NCBI GenBank assembly: GCA_964518135.1
Contig: CAZFEY010000008.1
Span: 1-23,524, forward strand
Length of the DNA: 23,524 nucleotides
From: 2-12-FULL-40-12 sp964518135
GTDB taxonomy: Bacteria > Patescibacteriota > Minisyncoccia > Minisyncoccales > 2-12-FULL-40-12
Direction of reading: 5' to 3'
Under the pieces are notes generated by a model. It searched no databases. It was not told the origin of the DNA and was given only the letters and a program-made list of their open reading frames with translations. The position numbers were made by a program, and so were the translations under genes. Below are positions 1-8,323 of this stretch, piece by piece. How positions within the stretch are numbered: position 1 is the first letter of the stretch; the number at the start of each line of letters is the position of its first letter.

Positions 1-15
1 TATTGTTATCCACAA

Positions 16-42
16 TTGATTTAAAGTATTTTCTGCTAAAAT
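16..42 (+). promoter_or_regulatory. Probable promoter of first GT39 gene, near-leaderless
   Basis: A TTGATT (16-21) lies 15 bp before TAAAAT (37-42), and the -10 is preceded by TG one base upstream (34-35), an extended -10 arrangement. The ATG at 48 starts 6 bp after the -10, so transcription would start at or next to the start codon. There is no Shine-Dalgarno motif in the available upstream sequence. The spacing is short for a -35/-10 pair, so the extended -10 would carry most of the recognition. Confidence 0.45.
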
Positions 43-47
43 AACTA

Positions 48-1607
48 ATGGCCACATTTTGGAAAAAACATAAAATATTATCACTTTTATTTGTTGTATT
101 GGTTGTTTCTTTTTTCTTCAGATTCTGGCAGTTGGATTCTGTTCCGCCAGGGCTTTATCCGGATGAGGCAATGAACGGCGTTAATGCCTTGGAAGCAATT
201 GATTCTGGAAGATATAAAGTTTTTTATCCGGAAAATAACGGTCGAGAAGGATTATTTATTAATATTCAAGCTGAAAATATAAAACTTCTTGGAAATACGC
301 CCTTTGCTCTTCGGTCAGTTTCTGCGCTTTTCGGCACCTTAACTATTGGTGCTGTTTTCATTTTCTTGTGGCTACTTTTACAAAATACAAGAATAGCCTT
401 TGTTTCAAGCTTGTTAATGGCGTTTTCTTTCTGGCACCTTAACTTTTCGAGGATCGGATTTCGTGCCATTACGATGCCGTTTTTCTTGATTCTCGCGTTA
501 ATTTTTCTACTATTTGCCTTGCGTAATTTCTCAAAATCCCTACTTTCTGCTTTCTACTTTCTAGCTTCTGGTGTCTTTTTGGGTCTTGGCTTGCATGGCT
601 ATACCCCATTTCGGTTAATGCCGTTGTTATTTATCACAATATTTATAATTTTAGTTATAATAAAAAACTTTTCCTTTAAGACTCTACTATTCCGCTTTTT
701 CTTACTTGGCGTTACCTGTATTTTGGTTTTTTCTCCATTGTTATTGCATTTTATGCAAAACTCAAATGATTTTTCCAATCGCCATAACAAAATTTACTTT
801 TTCCAACAAGAAGAACCATTAAAAGAACTTATAACCACTACAAAAAAACACTTATCAATGTTTAATTTTGTTGGCGATTGCAATACAAGGCATAATTACG
901 ATTGTAAACCCCAATTAAACTATATTGCCGGTGCATTTTTCCTAATCGGACTTATTGGAATTTGCTTTAGAAGCATTAGGAATTATTTAAAAAGCCCTTA
1001 TTTATGGATTTTACCTTTGGGCTTATTCTTTACTTTATTGCCGGGCATTCTGGCTTCCGAAGGCGCGCCTCACGCATTAAGAACGATAGGTGTTATACCA
1101 TTTGCATTTGCTTTTGCTGGCATTGGTATAGAAATCGTTTATCAAAAGATTAAAAGCAGAAAACTATTTTTTACCTACGGGATATTTGTTCTATTGGTTA
1201 TAGCTACTGTATTTATTGGTCCTTACCATTATTTTATAAAATGGCCCAAAACCAACCCTGATTTTAGTCAGAATTACTTGAGCGAATCTCTTTTTTTGAA
1301 ACAATTTTCAGATTACCAAAAATTTATTGTAGTTAATGTGTCAACAGGAGTCGAAGAAAAAGGTTTTCCTACGACCATAATGACTTCAAAATATGTCCTT
1401 TGGCAGGAATTTAAAAGTGGAAATCTAACCTATATTTATCCAAAGAATATAGATGAGATTAAAAACTTTCCAAAAGCCGTAATTGTTATGATGGAAAAAG
1501 ATGAATCTTTGGCGAATAAAATCAGGGAGATGACAGAGAGTCAGAATCTTCGAGCGTATGAAGGAGGATTTTACGCTTTTATTGTAGATAATAATAATTT
1601 AAAATAA
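48..1607 (+). CDS. GT39/PMT-like membrane glycosyltransferase
   Basis: A polytopic membrane protein of 519 residues resembling the dolichyl-phosphate-mannose/ArnT-type GT-C superfamily, which moves a sugar from a polyprenyl-phosphate donor to an acceptor on the outer face of the membrane. After one N-terminal membrane segment (about 8-26), the first outer loop carries an acidic pair, D39-E40, in a YPDEAMNG context. This matches the catalytic Asp position of the family. About ten hydrophobic segments follow, then a soluble C-terminal tail from about residue 400. The ATG at 48 sits directly after a promoter-like sequence. The next gene, 37 bp downstream, belongs to the same broad family, so the two may modify the same surface polymer or protein. 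Acceptor and donor cannot be told from sequence. Residues in the hydrophobic stretch around 167-175 are encoded by a 7-bp tandem repeat (544-571). Confidence 0.8.
   Translation: MATFWKKHKILSLLFVVLVVSFFFRFWQLDSVPPGLYPDEAMNGVNALEAIDSGRYKVFYPENNGREGLFINIQAENIKLLGNTPFALRSVSALFGTLTIGAVFIFLWLLLQNTRIAFVSSLLMAFSFWHLNFSRIGFRAITMPFFLILALIFLLFALRNFSKSLLSAFYFLASGVFLGLGLHGYTPFRLMPLLFITIFIILVIIKNFSFKTLLFRFFLLGVTCILVFSPLLLHFMQNSNDFSNRHNKIYFFQQEEPLKELITTTKKHLSMFNFVGDCNTRHNYDCKPQLNYIAGAFFLIGLIGICFRSIRNYLKSPYLWILPLGLFFTLLPGILASEGAPHALRTIGVIPFAFAFAGIGIEIVYQKIKSRKLFFTYGIFVLLVIATVFIGPYHYFIKWPKTNPDFSQNYLSESLFLKQFSDYQKFIVVNVSTGVEEKGFPTTIMTSKYVLWQEFKSGNLTYIYPKNIDEIKNFPKAVIVMMEKDESLANKIREMTESQNLRAYEGGFYAFIVDNNNLK
544..571 (+). 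repeat. Degenerate 7-bp tandem repeat inside coding sequence
   Basis: Four consecutive heptamers read TTTCTGC, TTTCTAC, TTTCTAG, CTTCTGG. Because 7 is not a multiple of 3, each copy is read in a different frame; together they encode part of a hydrophobic segment. The unit TTTCTAC is also present in the array upstream of serS (10474-10508). Confidence 0.5.
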
Positions 1608-1644
1608 ATATAAAGCCTATAAAATAATAAGTGTAAATTAATCT

Positions 1645-3402
1645 ATGTCTAACCGCATTACCAATATTATAGCTATCCTTCTCTTAGTTTTTGTATTTTT
1701 AATTACTGTTTTTAGTATGTCTGGGGATAACGTTACAATGGATGAGTCCTCGCACTTACCAGCTGGTTATTCGTATGTTTCGCAAAAAGATATGAGAATC
1801 AACCCCGAACACCCTCCCCTAGTGAAGGATTTAGCTGGAATCCCCTTGCTCTTTATAAAAGGAATCAATTTCCCCTACGAAATTAAAGCTTGGCAGACTG
1901 ACGTGAATGGGCAATGGGACTTTGGATTCAATTTTCTATACTCGAGGGGAAATCCGGTAGATAAAATGATTTTTTGGGGCAGAATACCGATGATTTTGAT
2001 TTTGATTTTGCTAGGATTTTACATATTTAAATGGACTCGTGAATTATATGGCAATAACGCTTCTCTCCTTGCGTTGTCGTTATTTTCTCTCTCTCCTACT
2101 TTTTTGGCCCACGGAAGATTGGTTACTACTGACGTTGCAGCCGCTGTCGGAGCTTTTATTGCCACGTATTACTTTGTTAAAGCGCTAAAAACGTCCAACA
2201 CAAAGAATATTGTATTTTCTGGTATTTGGTTTGGAATAGCCGAATTGCTTAAATTTTCGGTGATCCTTCTTGTCCCTCTATTTATTGTTTTGGCGATAAT
2301 CTGGTGGCTATTTGTAAGTAAAAATTTCTGGCAGATATTAAAACTTTTAGTATCGGTATTTGTAATTGGATTTGTTGTTATTGGTATCGTTTATATGTTT
2401 CATACTTGGAATTATCCCCCGGAGAAACAAGTATCAGACACGGCCTTTATACTAACTTCTTTCAAGTATTCCGCGGTTTCTGACGCTATCGTTTGGATGG
2501 CAGACAAACCGATCTTGAGAGCCTACGCTCAATATTTATTAGGATTGGCAATGGTTATTCAGAGAGCTACCGGAGGAAACACAACTTACTTTATGGGAGA
2601 GGTTTCGGCTTCGGGCTGGAAAAATTATTTTCCAACGGTTTATTTCATAAAAGAAACTTTGACTTTACATATTCTAACTTTTATCGCTCTTTTCTATGCT
2701 TTATACACAGGGATTAAACAAATCAGAAAACCGATTTTTTCTGGTATATTTCGCGCAATTGGTAATTTCGTAAAATATCGTTTCGCAGAATTATCAATGC
2801 TTGGCTTTATGGCTATTTATTGGACAACGTCGCTAACGTCAAATCTAAATATCGGGGCACGCCATTTACTTCCGGCTTTTCCTTTTACGATAGCATTGGT
2901 CGCTGGGGTGGTCTCTGCTACCTTCTTTAAGCAGCCCTATATGAAATTAAAGCAATTTATAATTATTACTTTAATAGCGTGGCAAGCAGTATCTGTATTG
3001 AGCGTATACCCGTCTTTCTTAACATATTTTAACGAAGCGGTAGGCGGCCCAACAAAAGGACATCTTTATAGCGTAGATTCTAATCTTGACTGGGGGCAAG
3101 ATCTTAAAAGGCTAACTAAATGGGTCAACGATAACAAAATAGATTTAATCTATCTTGATTACTTTGGCGGAGGAGATGCAAGATACTATCTAAAAGAAAA
3201 ATTCACCCCTTGGCATGGGGATTGGTCGGAAGATAACCTTCCAGAAAACAGTTATTTGGCGATATCAGCAACTCTCTTGCAAGGCGGCCGTGGGAAACCA
3301 GTACCTGGATTTAACCAGAACAATGGATATTATCTATGGTTAAATAAATACGATCCCGTTACCGTAATCGGCAACTCAATCTTTGTTTACCGTATCGACT
3401 GA
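1645..3402 (+). CDS. GT39/PMT-family glycosyltransferase, phospholipid-carrier type
   Basis: A 585-residue polytopic membrane protein with a clear GT-C/PMT signature. After the first membrane segment (about 7-25), the outer loop reads MDESSHLPAGYSYV followed by DMRINPEHPPL (about 32-59). The Asp-Glu pair (D33-E34) and the NPEHPP stretch are characteristic of bacterial GT39 proteins that use polyprenyl-phosphate sugars. Many hydrophobic helices follow, then a soluble tail containing SNLDWGQDLKRL, also common in this family. It probably works with the preceding gene in decorating a surface polymer or protein; this is inference. No Shine-Dalgarno motif precedes the ATG, and a TAAATT lies 5 bp upstream at 1634-1639. 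A hexamer GATTTT repeated three times (1992-2009) encodes part of a membrane helix. The last 27 bp overlap the 3' end of ftsQ on the other strand. Confidence 0.88.
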   Translation: MSNRITNIIAILLLVFVFLITVFSMSGDNVTMDESSHLPAGYSYVSQKDMRINPEHPPLVKDLAGIPLLFIKGINFPYEIKAWQTDVNGQWDFGFNFLYSRGNPVDKMIFWGRIPMILILILLGFYIFKWTRELYGNNASLLALSLFSLSPTFLAHGRLVTTDVAAAVGAFIATYYFVKALKTSNTKNIVFSGIWFGIAELLKFSVILLVPLFIVLAIIWWLFVSKNFWQILKLLVSVFVIGFVVIGIVYMFHTWNYPPEKQVSDTAFILTSFKYSAVSDAIVWMADKPILRAYAQYLLGLAMVIQRATGGNTTYFMGEVSASGWKNYFPTVYFIKETLTLHILTFIALFYALYTGIKQIRKPIFSGIFRAIGNFVKYRFAELSMLGFMAIYWTTSLTSNLNIGARHLLPAFPFTIALVAGVVSATFFKQPYMKLKQFIIITLIAWQAVSVLSVYPSFLTYFNEAVGGPTKGHLYSVDSNLDWGQDLKRLTKWVNDNKIDLIYLDYFGGGDARYYLKEKFTPWHGDWSEDNLPENSYLAISATLLQGGRGKPVPGFNQNNGYYLWLNKYDPVTVIGNSIFVYRID

Positions 3403-4344
3403 ATCTGGTGTATTTTTGTACTTATACGGCGCGAAGTTTCCTATCTTTAGATCTATATACTCCAAATCCCCTCTTTTCTCGGCGGGGATTTGCTTTTCTA
3501 AAACAGCTCCAAGCTTGATAATCTGCCAATCAACATTATCGTCAAGATTGAAATAAATGTCCCAACCATCTTTAGTGCGAATTGTTAATAAATTAAAATT
3601 AATCTCTAAATCACTCGATTTGTTGTGAAGAATGATTTCTTTGGTTGTTATCGCGAATTTTCCCTGAATTTCATTCATTATTTTTAATAGCAATTCCATC
3701 TTCTCTTTGCTTATTACTGTTGTTCCAAGACCGAAGGCGTTAATCGTATTTTCGGGTTTAATAAACAAGTTTGTTTCTGGCGAAATAAACAAGTTTGTTT
3801 CTGGTGAATTAAATATTGTCTCTCCAACACCAGACAGTTCTTTCTTTTCGAATACGACTCCGGCACCATCAATGCTGTAGTATTTGTCATTGTTGCCAAA
3901 TACAGCAACTGATTTTCTATCTTTCACTTCCACTATAATAGTTGAGGGATGCTGCTTTTTAATAATCGCGCTTTCCAAAGAAGGATAACTTTGCAAAAGT
4001 TTTGCTTCGGTATCTTTTTGTCCGAATAAAAATATGCTTTTTGTTTGCAGAAAAAGTAATCTATAATTTGTATCATCTTCTAAATTACTTTGAATATCTT
4101 TCGCATTCACTTTTTCGCTCCCTGAAATTCTGAATTCTTTTATTTGAAATGTGTCTGCTATAAATAATAAATAAAACAATCCGCACAGAATCAACGCGAT
4201 TAAAACAGTAAAGCCAATAAGACGTACCTTTGCCTTATTTTTCGCAAGCTTTGGACCGTATACTTTTCTGCGCCTGTTGTTATAACTGTGTCCGTAGTTG
4301 CGCCTATGATTGCTTTTGTTTCGGCGGGTTTTAAATCTGGGCAT
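3376..4344 (-). CDS. ftsQ: Cell division protein FtsQ/DivIB-like
   Basis: A bitopic membrane protein of the divisome. FtsQ/DivIB links early and late division proteins (FtsB/FtsL in model bacteria). The sequence shows a very basic N-terminal cytoplasmic tail of about 40 residues, one membrane helix (about 42-63) and a POTRA-like start, FQIKEFRISGSEKVNAKDI (66-84). A beta-rich extracytoplasmic domain with HPSTIIVEV (142-150), typical of FtsQ, follows. At 322 residues it is slightly longer than the E. coli protein (276). Residues 180-195 are an exact protein duplication (SPETNLFI twice) from a 24-bp tandem repeat. The ATG lies 6 bp after the FemAB-like gene stop, so it is probably the last gene of that operon. 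Its 3' end overlaps the convergent glycosyltransferase gene. Confidence 0.82.
   Translation of the reverse strand: MPRFKTRRNKSNHRRNYGHSYNNRRRKVYGPKLAKNKAKVRLIGFTVLIALILCGLFYLLFIADTFQIKEFRISGSEKVNAKDIQSNLEDDTNYRLLFLQTKSIFLFGQKDTEAKLLQSYPSLESAIIKKQHPSTIIVEVKDRKSVAVFGNNDKYYSIDGAGVVFEKKELSGVGETIFNSPETNLFISPETNLFIKPENTINAFGLGTTVISKEKMELLLKIMNEIQGKFAITTKEIILHNKSSDLEINFNLLTIRTKDGWDIYFNLDDNVDWQIIKLGAVLEKQIPAEKRGDLEYIDLKIGNFAPYKYKNTPDSVDTVNKD
3760..3807 (-). repeat. 24-bp tandem duplication within ftsQ
   Basis: Two adjacent 24-bp copies (3760-3783 and 3784-3807) differ at one base (plus-strand CGA against TGA at the end of the unit). The length keeps the reading frame, so the protein carries SPETNLFI twice in a row. 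The near-identity suggests recent slippage. It may fall in a loop of the extracytoplasmic beta domain that tolerates length change. Confidence 0.85.
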
Positions 4345-4350
4345 ACGTGT

Positions 4351-5412
4351 TTATATTGAAAAACGACGAAAGCTTCTTATCTTCTCAAAGATGCGGGTAA
4401 GGTAGTATCTCTTAGAGATTGGGAAATCCTGGGTTTTTAAATATTCTTTTTTATATCCGCCAAAGCCCATCTTAAACAAAGTAGGGCCAGCCCAAGGGTG
4501 ATTTCTTTGTTTTATAGGGTCAACATACCCCCAAAAGTCGTATAATATACAACCTCTCTTTTTTGCTTCTTTTATCGCCTCCCACATTACCAGATACGGA
4601 ATAGAAAGTTTTGCGAATTTCGACGTTGAAGCTGCCTGATGATAAAATGCTACGCCCGACCAAAAAATAACCAAGGCAGCTGAAGCTATTTCATCCTTAT
4701 ACCTACCTAAAAATAATACAATTTGGCTATTTCTATTTACCGACGAAACGGGTTCAGAAAAAATATCAAACTCGTTTTTTATATAGTCAGAAGAAAAAGG
4801 TACAAATCTCTGTCTTTGGGCAACTTTCTTGTTAAGTTCCTGATATATACTTATATCATTTGGTTTTTCGCTTTTTTCAACGATAATGTCTTGATTTTTT
4901 GACGCCAGGCGAATTAGATAGCGAGTGGTCTTTCTCATTTGCCTTAAAAGCTCGTCTTCTGGAAGAGAGATATCAAGTTTCCAAGTTGATTCATATGCAT
5001 TAGCGTGTATTGGAGCTTCAGTAAATCCTAATTTTCGAACAGTATCTATGTTTTCTACATCGCGATTCCATAGAGGGTTCATTCTTATAAAAATAGCTTT
5101 TTCTTCCTTTGCAATTTTCTTCAATTCTTCTAGAAAAGATTTTACTATGTCGTATTTTAAAAACTGTTCACCATTTGCTATTATGCATGGCGCATGTTGT
5201 AACAAAAGGAATGTCCCCCGTTTGGCTTTAATTTTTGACACTAAACCTAACGCAATCAGCCGTTTGTTGTTAAAAACACCCAATCTCCAAATTTTATTTT
5301 TCATTGCCTTGTTGAATTCTCCCCAATTCCAAGAATTCAAAAAAGTTTTTTCAGAAACTCCCAACAGAAAATCTTCCCATATTTTTTTGTCAGTTATCTC
5401 TCGAATGTCCAT
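4351..5412 (-). CDS. FemAB/FemX-like peptidoglycan bridge peptidyltransferase
   Basis: A 353-residue cytosolic protein of the FemABX family, which uses aminoacyl-tRNA to add amino acids to the lipid II peptide side chain. It shows the family's two acetyltransferase-like halves: TFLNSWNWGEF near residues 23-33, LLQHAPCII near 71-79, and FYHQAASTSKFAKLSIPYLV followed by a YDFWG motif near the C-terminus. The typical coiled-coil arm of FemA is not obvious. The ATG at 5412 lies inside the end of the upstream aminotransferase gene (19-bp overlap), which suggests translational coupling. The neighbours (MurF-like ligase, FtsQ) support a cell-wall role. Which residue it adds cannot be read from the sequence. 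A related GNAT role on another substrate is the alternative. Confidence 0.8.
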   Translation of the reverse strand: MDIREITDKKIWEDFLLGVSEKTFLNSWNWGEFNKAMKNKIWRLGVFNNKRLIALGLVSKIKAKRGTFLLLQHAPCIIANGEQFLKYDIVKSFLEELKKIAKEEKAIFIRMNPLWNRDVENIDTVRKLGFTEAPIHANAYESTWKLDISLPEDELLRQMRKTTRYLIRLASKNQDIIVEKSEKPNDISIYQELNKKVAQRQRFVPFSSDYIKNEFDIFSEPVSSVNRNSQIVLFLGRYKDEIASAALVIFWSGVAFYHQAASTSKFAKLSIPYLVMWEAIKEAKKRGCILYDFWGYVDPIKQRNHPWAGPTLFKMGFGGYKKEYLKTQDFPISKRYYLTRIFEKIRSFRRFSI

Positions 5413-6644
5413 TTTCTTAAGAAAAAAACAATGCCATCGGCGTCTTTATCAGAGATGTTAATATGAGTAGGCAGATTGAATGTTTCCATTGATAATTTTT
5501 CTGCAACAGGACAACTGCCATCTACATACTGCATAGTATCTAATTTTGTGTCCTTTGGAGCAATAACAGAATCATACCAATCACCTATTAAAATATTATC
5601 TTTCCAAGCCTTTTTGATTATCTCATGGGCCCTTGGGTGTTTTATGACGAATCTTAAGAATATTCCTCCTTCAGAATTTTTTACTATTTGGAAATTCTTA
5701 TTATCTTTTAACGCACCGATATAGAAATCGGCTAATTCTTTCCTTCTCTTGTTAAACCTATCAATTTTTGTTAATTGTTTTAGAGCCAACATCGATAAAG
5801 CGTTTGGCATGCTTTTTGGAAAATATTCTGGCTTTTTGCCTATTTTTTCTTTCCAGTGTACTGCCTTTGATAGTATATGCAGGTTTTGTAAAAGCATCAA
5901 TAAATACTTCCCGAAAATCTTATAGCTAGGCAGTATTACCAAATTCATAATTATGGGGTGCAATAATTGTTGGAAAATCCAGGAATTTAAAGGATAATCA
6001 AATTTTTCCTGGAAAATTTTTATTCTCGCAGCTAATCCCAGGTCGTTTGTTGTAGCTATTCCACCATATACAGAAGAAATAACTTTATCCCGAGAGAAGC
6101 TGAAAAAAGCAGCCTTGCCGAACGTTCCGACTTTTTTTTCTTTGTAAGTAGCGCCGAGAGAATGGGCGCAATCTTCTATTAGGGTTAGATTATTTTTTTG
6201 GCATACCTCTATGATTTTTTCCATTTGGGCCGGTATGCCAAAAGTATGCTGTACGATTAAAACTTTACTTCTTGGGCTTATTTTTCTTTCCAAATCATCT
6301 GTATCTAAATTTAAAGTTTCCTCGTTGCAATCAACAAATTTGGGTTTTAACCCAAGCCACAAAATAGGATTAACAACAGCGTTGCATGTAAATGCCTGTA
6401 GCAGAATCTCATCTTCAATGTTTAAATCCAAAGAACCTAGAATCGCAGTTAATGCCGATCTACCGCTATTAAAAGATACTGCATAATCCATACCAATATA
6501 ATCTTGGAATTTTCTTTCCAGTTCATCTATTGCCTTGCCTTTTTGCCATAACCACGGCAAAAACTGAAGCTTAAACGCAAGAAATATGTCGTCAAGTTCG
6601 GTATTGGGCGACAAAGATATTGATACAGGTTTAAATAATGCCAC
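5394..6644 (-). CDS. DegT/DnrJ/EryC1/StrS family PLP aminotransferase
   Basis: A PLP enzyme of the sugar-aminotransferase family, 416 residues, about the family's usual length or slightly more. It shows SFNSGRSALTAIL (57-69), the IEDCAHSLGA block with the PLP-nitrogen-binding Asp at D158, and SFSRDKVISSVYGG with the Schiff-base lysine at K187. These enzymes usually aminate keto-sugars on nucleotide carriers, giving amino sugars for surface glycans. Here the gene sits between a MurF-like ligase (13 bp upstream) and a FemAB-like transferase (19-bp overlap), so a wall- or glycan-linked substrate is likely. That is inference. The start is GTG at 6644. It keeps the conserved N-terminal KPVSISLSPN stretch, and no better ATG is seen. 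Confidence 0.83.
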   Translation of the reverse strand: MALFKPVSISLSPNTELDDIFLAFKLQFLPWLWQKGKAIDELERKFQDYIGMDYAVSFNSGRSALTAILGSLDLNIEDEILLQAFTCNAVVNPILWLGLKPKFVDCNEETLNLDTDDLERKISPRSKVLIVQHTFGIPAQMEKIIEVCQKNNLTLIEDCAHSLGATYKEKKVGTFGKAAFFSFSRDKVISSVYGGIATTNDLGLAARIKIFQEKFDYPLNSWIFQQLLHPIIMNLVILPSYKIFGKYLLMLLQNLHILSKAVHWKEKIGKKPEYFPKSMPNALSMLALKQLTKIDRFNKRRKELADFYIGALKDNKNFQIVKNSEGGIFLRFVIKHPRAHEIIKKAWKDNILIGDWYDSVIAPKDTKLDTMQYVDGSCPVAEKLSMETFNLPTHINISDKDADGIVFFLRKWTFER

Positions 6645-6657
6645 TTTATTAAAAATA

Positions 6658-8322
6658 TTATTTTCTTAAAATAGCGCTAACTATTCCTTTTTCTAATCTA
6701 CCCTCAAGTAAAATAACGTTCTTAGAATCAAAATAAGGTTGAATCAAATGTAAAATCTTTTCTTTTTGGTCTACATTTACAATTTTATTCTCGTCCATGC
6801 CGGATTGTATTGCTCCTTGTTTTATGTTTTTAAACTGCTCTTTGGCAACAATAATTGCAAAATCACATACTTCACCAATCTTTTTTCCAATTTTGTTGTG
6901 CACAAAATCAGAAGCCTTACCTAATTCTATTAAACTTGGCATTATAATTACTTTTTGACCTTCCCAATGTTTCAAGTGTTCCAGATGCGCGATAACGCTA
7001 TTGGGGTTAGCTGAATAAGTAGAATTTATAACTGATACTCCGTTTTTGTCTGTCTTTAATTCCATTTGGCCGGGCATTGGCAAAATATTACGACAAGCAG
7101 CAGAAATCTCGCCAAGGCTCATTCCTAATTCCTTGGCTCCGCTAATTGCCAAAAGCAAATTTTCTATATTAAAAGACCCTATTAGCCCCACTTTAAAAGC
7201 TGCGAAATCATTATTCTTGGAACGAACATTAAAGATTAAACTGTCTTTATGCGTCTCGACGTTTTCTGCCCAAATATCAGAATAATCTTCTTTTGAAACA
7301 GTAGCTATCTTCTTTTTGATGTTTATCTTTTTTGCCAATGAAAGGCAATATTCGTTATTGCCATTAAATATGGCTGTGCCGTCGGCTGGCAGGTTATTTA
7401 ATAGCTCTTCACCACCTTCAGCCGACAACAAATTTTCCATAGTACCAAAAGTAGCCAGATGCTGCTCATTAACACCAGCCACAATGCCTATCTTAGGTTG
7501 GATGATATCGCTAAGTAATTTGATACCATTTTTATTGTATGCTCCCATTTCCACAATAAAAACTTCACACCCCTCTTTGAGGTCATTTAATATGGTTTGA
7601 GATATTCCGACTTCTGAATTTTTGTTCTCTTTTGTCTCGATGACCTTAAGCTTGCTGGAAAGAATCTGATACAAAAACTCTTTGGTCGAGGTTTTACCGT
7701 AAGAACCGGTAATGCCAATTACTGTTAAATTTTTGAACTGTTGCCTTTTTTGTTTGGCCAAAGAAATAACTTTGTTCCTGAAAAAAATAACAGTAAAAAA
7801 ATGGACAAACAATACTGTTATAGTTGCGATAATTGGCATTAAAACGTCAAATAGTAATAGATATAGGGCAAACCAATAAATATAAGATTGCAAGTAATAG
7901 AATTTATAAAGCACAACTCCTAAGATAGCTGCCTGAATCAACAGCGCCAAAAATCCAAGAGCTATAGTTTTTACCGTAAAAACCGGTATTTTTAACGTAC
8001 GGCTGATTATTTCGCGCACAAACTTATAAATCTCTACGATATAAAAAGCCATCAGTACAAATATCCAAACCGCATATAACTGCCATATTGAAATATCTGT
8101 ACGAGGTAAAATCAAAGCATAAATCAATAATGCCGCCTTAACTGTGGGAAGCACTCCAAGCAACAATTTTTTTCCTTTTTCAGTCCTAAAATGATCCAGA
8201 AACCGAAGAGAATGGTAATCTTTTAATTGCCAAAGATAAATCCAAAACAGAAAAGCTCTTGAGCTTTTAATTATCCATAAGAAAGCCAAAATAAAAAATA
8301 AAATGTCTAATTGATTGTTCAT
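6658..8322 (-). CDS. MurF-like ligase with N-terminal membrane domain
   Basis: A 554-residue Mur-type ATP-dependent ligase. The P-loop GITGSYGKTS is at 203-212. Further Mur central-domain blocks follow: ETKENKNSEVGISQTIL, VEMGAYNKNGIK and GVNEQHLATFGTMENL, and a C-terminal domain includes NSTYSANPNSVIAHL. Together these are closest to MurF, which joins D-Ala-D-Ala to the UDP-MurNAc-tripeptide. Instead of the usual soluble substrate-binding domain, residues 1-185 contain about five or six hydrophobic segments, giving a membrane-anchored enzyme. The ATG lies one base after the hydrolase stop. The aminotransferase and FemAB genes downstream form a wall-building cassette. Substrate could differ from classic MurF, since the N-terminal domain that recognises the UDP-sugar in model enzymes is missing. 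Confidence 0.8.
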   Translation of the reverse strand: MNNQLDILFFILAFLWIIKSSRAFLFWIYLWQLKDYHSLRFLDHFRTEKGKKLLLGVLPTVKAALLIYALILPRTDISIWQLYAVWIFVLMAFYIVEIYKFVREIISRTLKIPVFTVKTIALGFLALLIQAAILGVVLYKFYYLQSYIYWFALYLLLFDVLMPIIATITVLFVHFFTVIFFRNKVISLAKQKRQQFKNLTVIGITGSYGKTSTKEFLYQILSSKLKVIETKENKNSEVGISQTILNDLKEGCEVFIVEMGAYNKNGIKLLSDIIQPKIGIVAGVNEQHLATFGTMENLLSAEGGEELLNNLPADGTAIFNGNNEYCLSLAKKINIKKKIATVSKEDYSDIWAENVETHKDSLIFNVRSKNNDFAAFKVGLIGSFNIENLLLAISGAKELGMSLGEISAACRNILPMPGQMELKTDKNGVSVINSTYSANPNSVIAHLEHLKHWEGQKVIIMPSLIELGKASDFVHNKIGKKIGEVCDFAIIVAKEQFKNIKQGAIQSGMDENKIVNVDQKEKILHLIQPYFDSKNVILLEGRLEKGIVSAILRK

Positions 8323-8323
8323 A

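Noticed and set aside
1992..2009. GATTTT hexamer repeated three times
   Set aside because: Codes for Ile/Leu in a membrane helix in frame; ordinary low-complexity coding sequence.
2493..2717. 74-codon frame within the second glycosyltransferase gene
   Set aside because: Out-of-frame shadow of a clear membrane protein; no start signal or family match.
4925..5461. Long plus-strand open frame of 178 codons
   Set aside because: It is antisense to the well-supported FemAB-like and aminotransferase genes and its product shows no recognisable domain.
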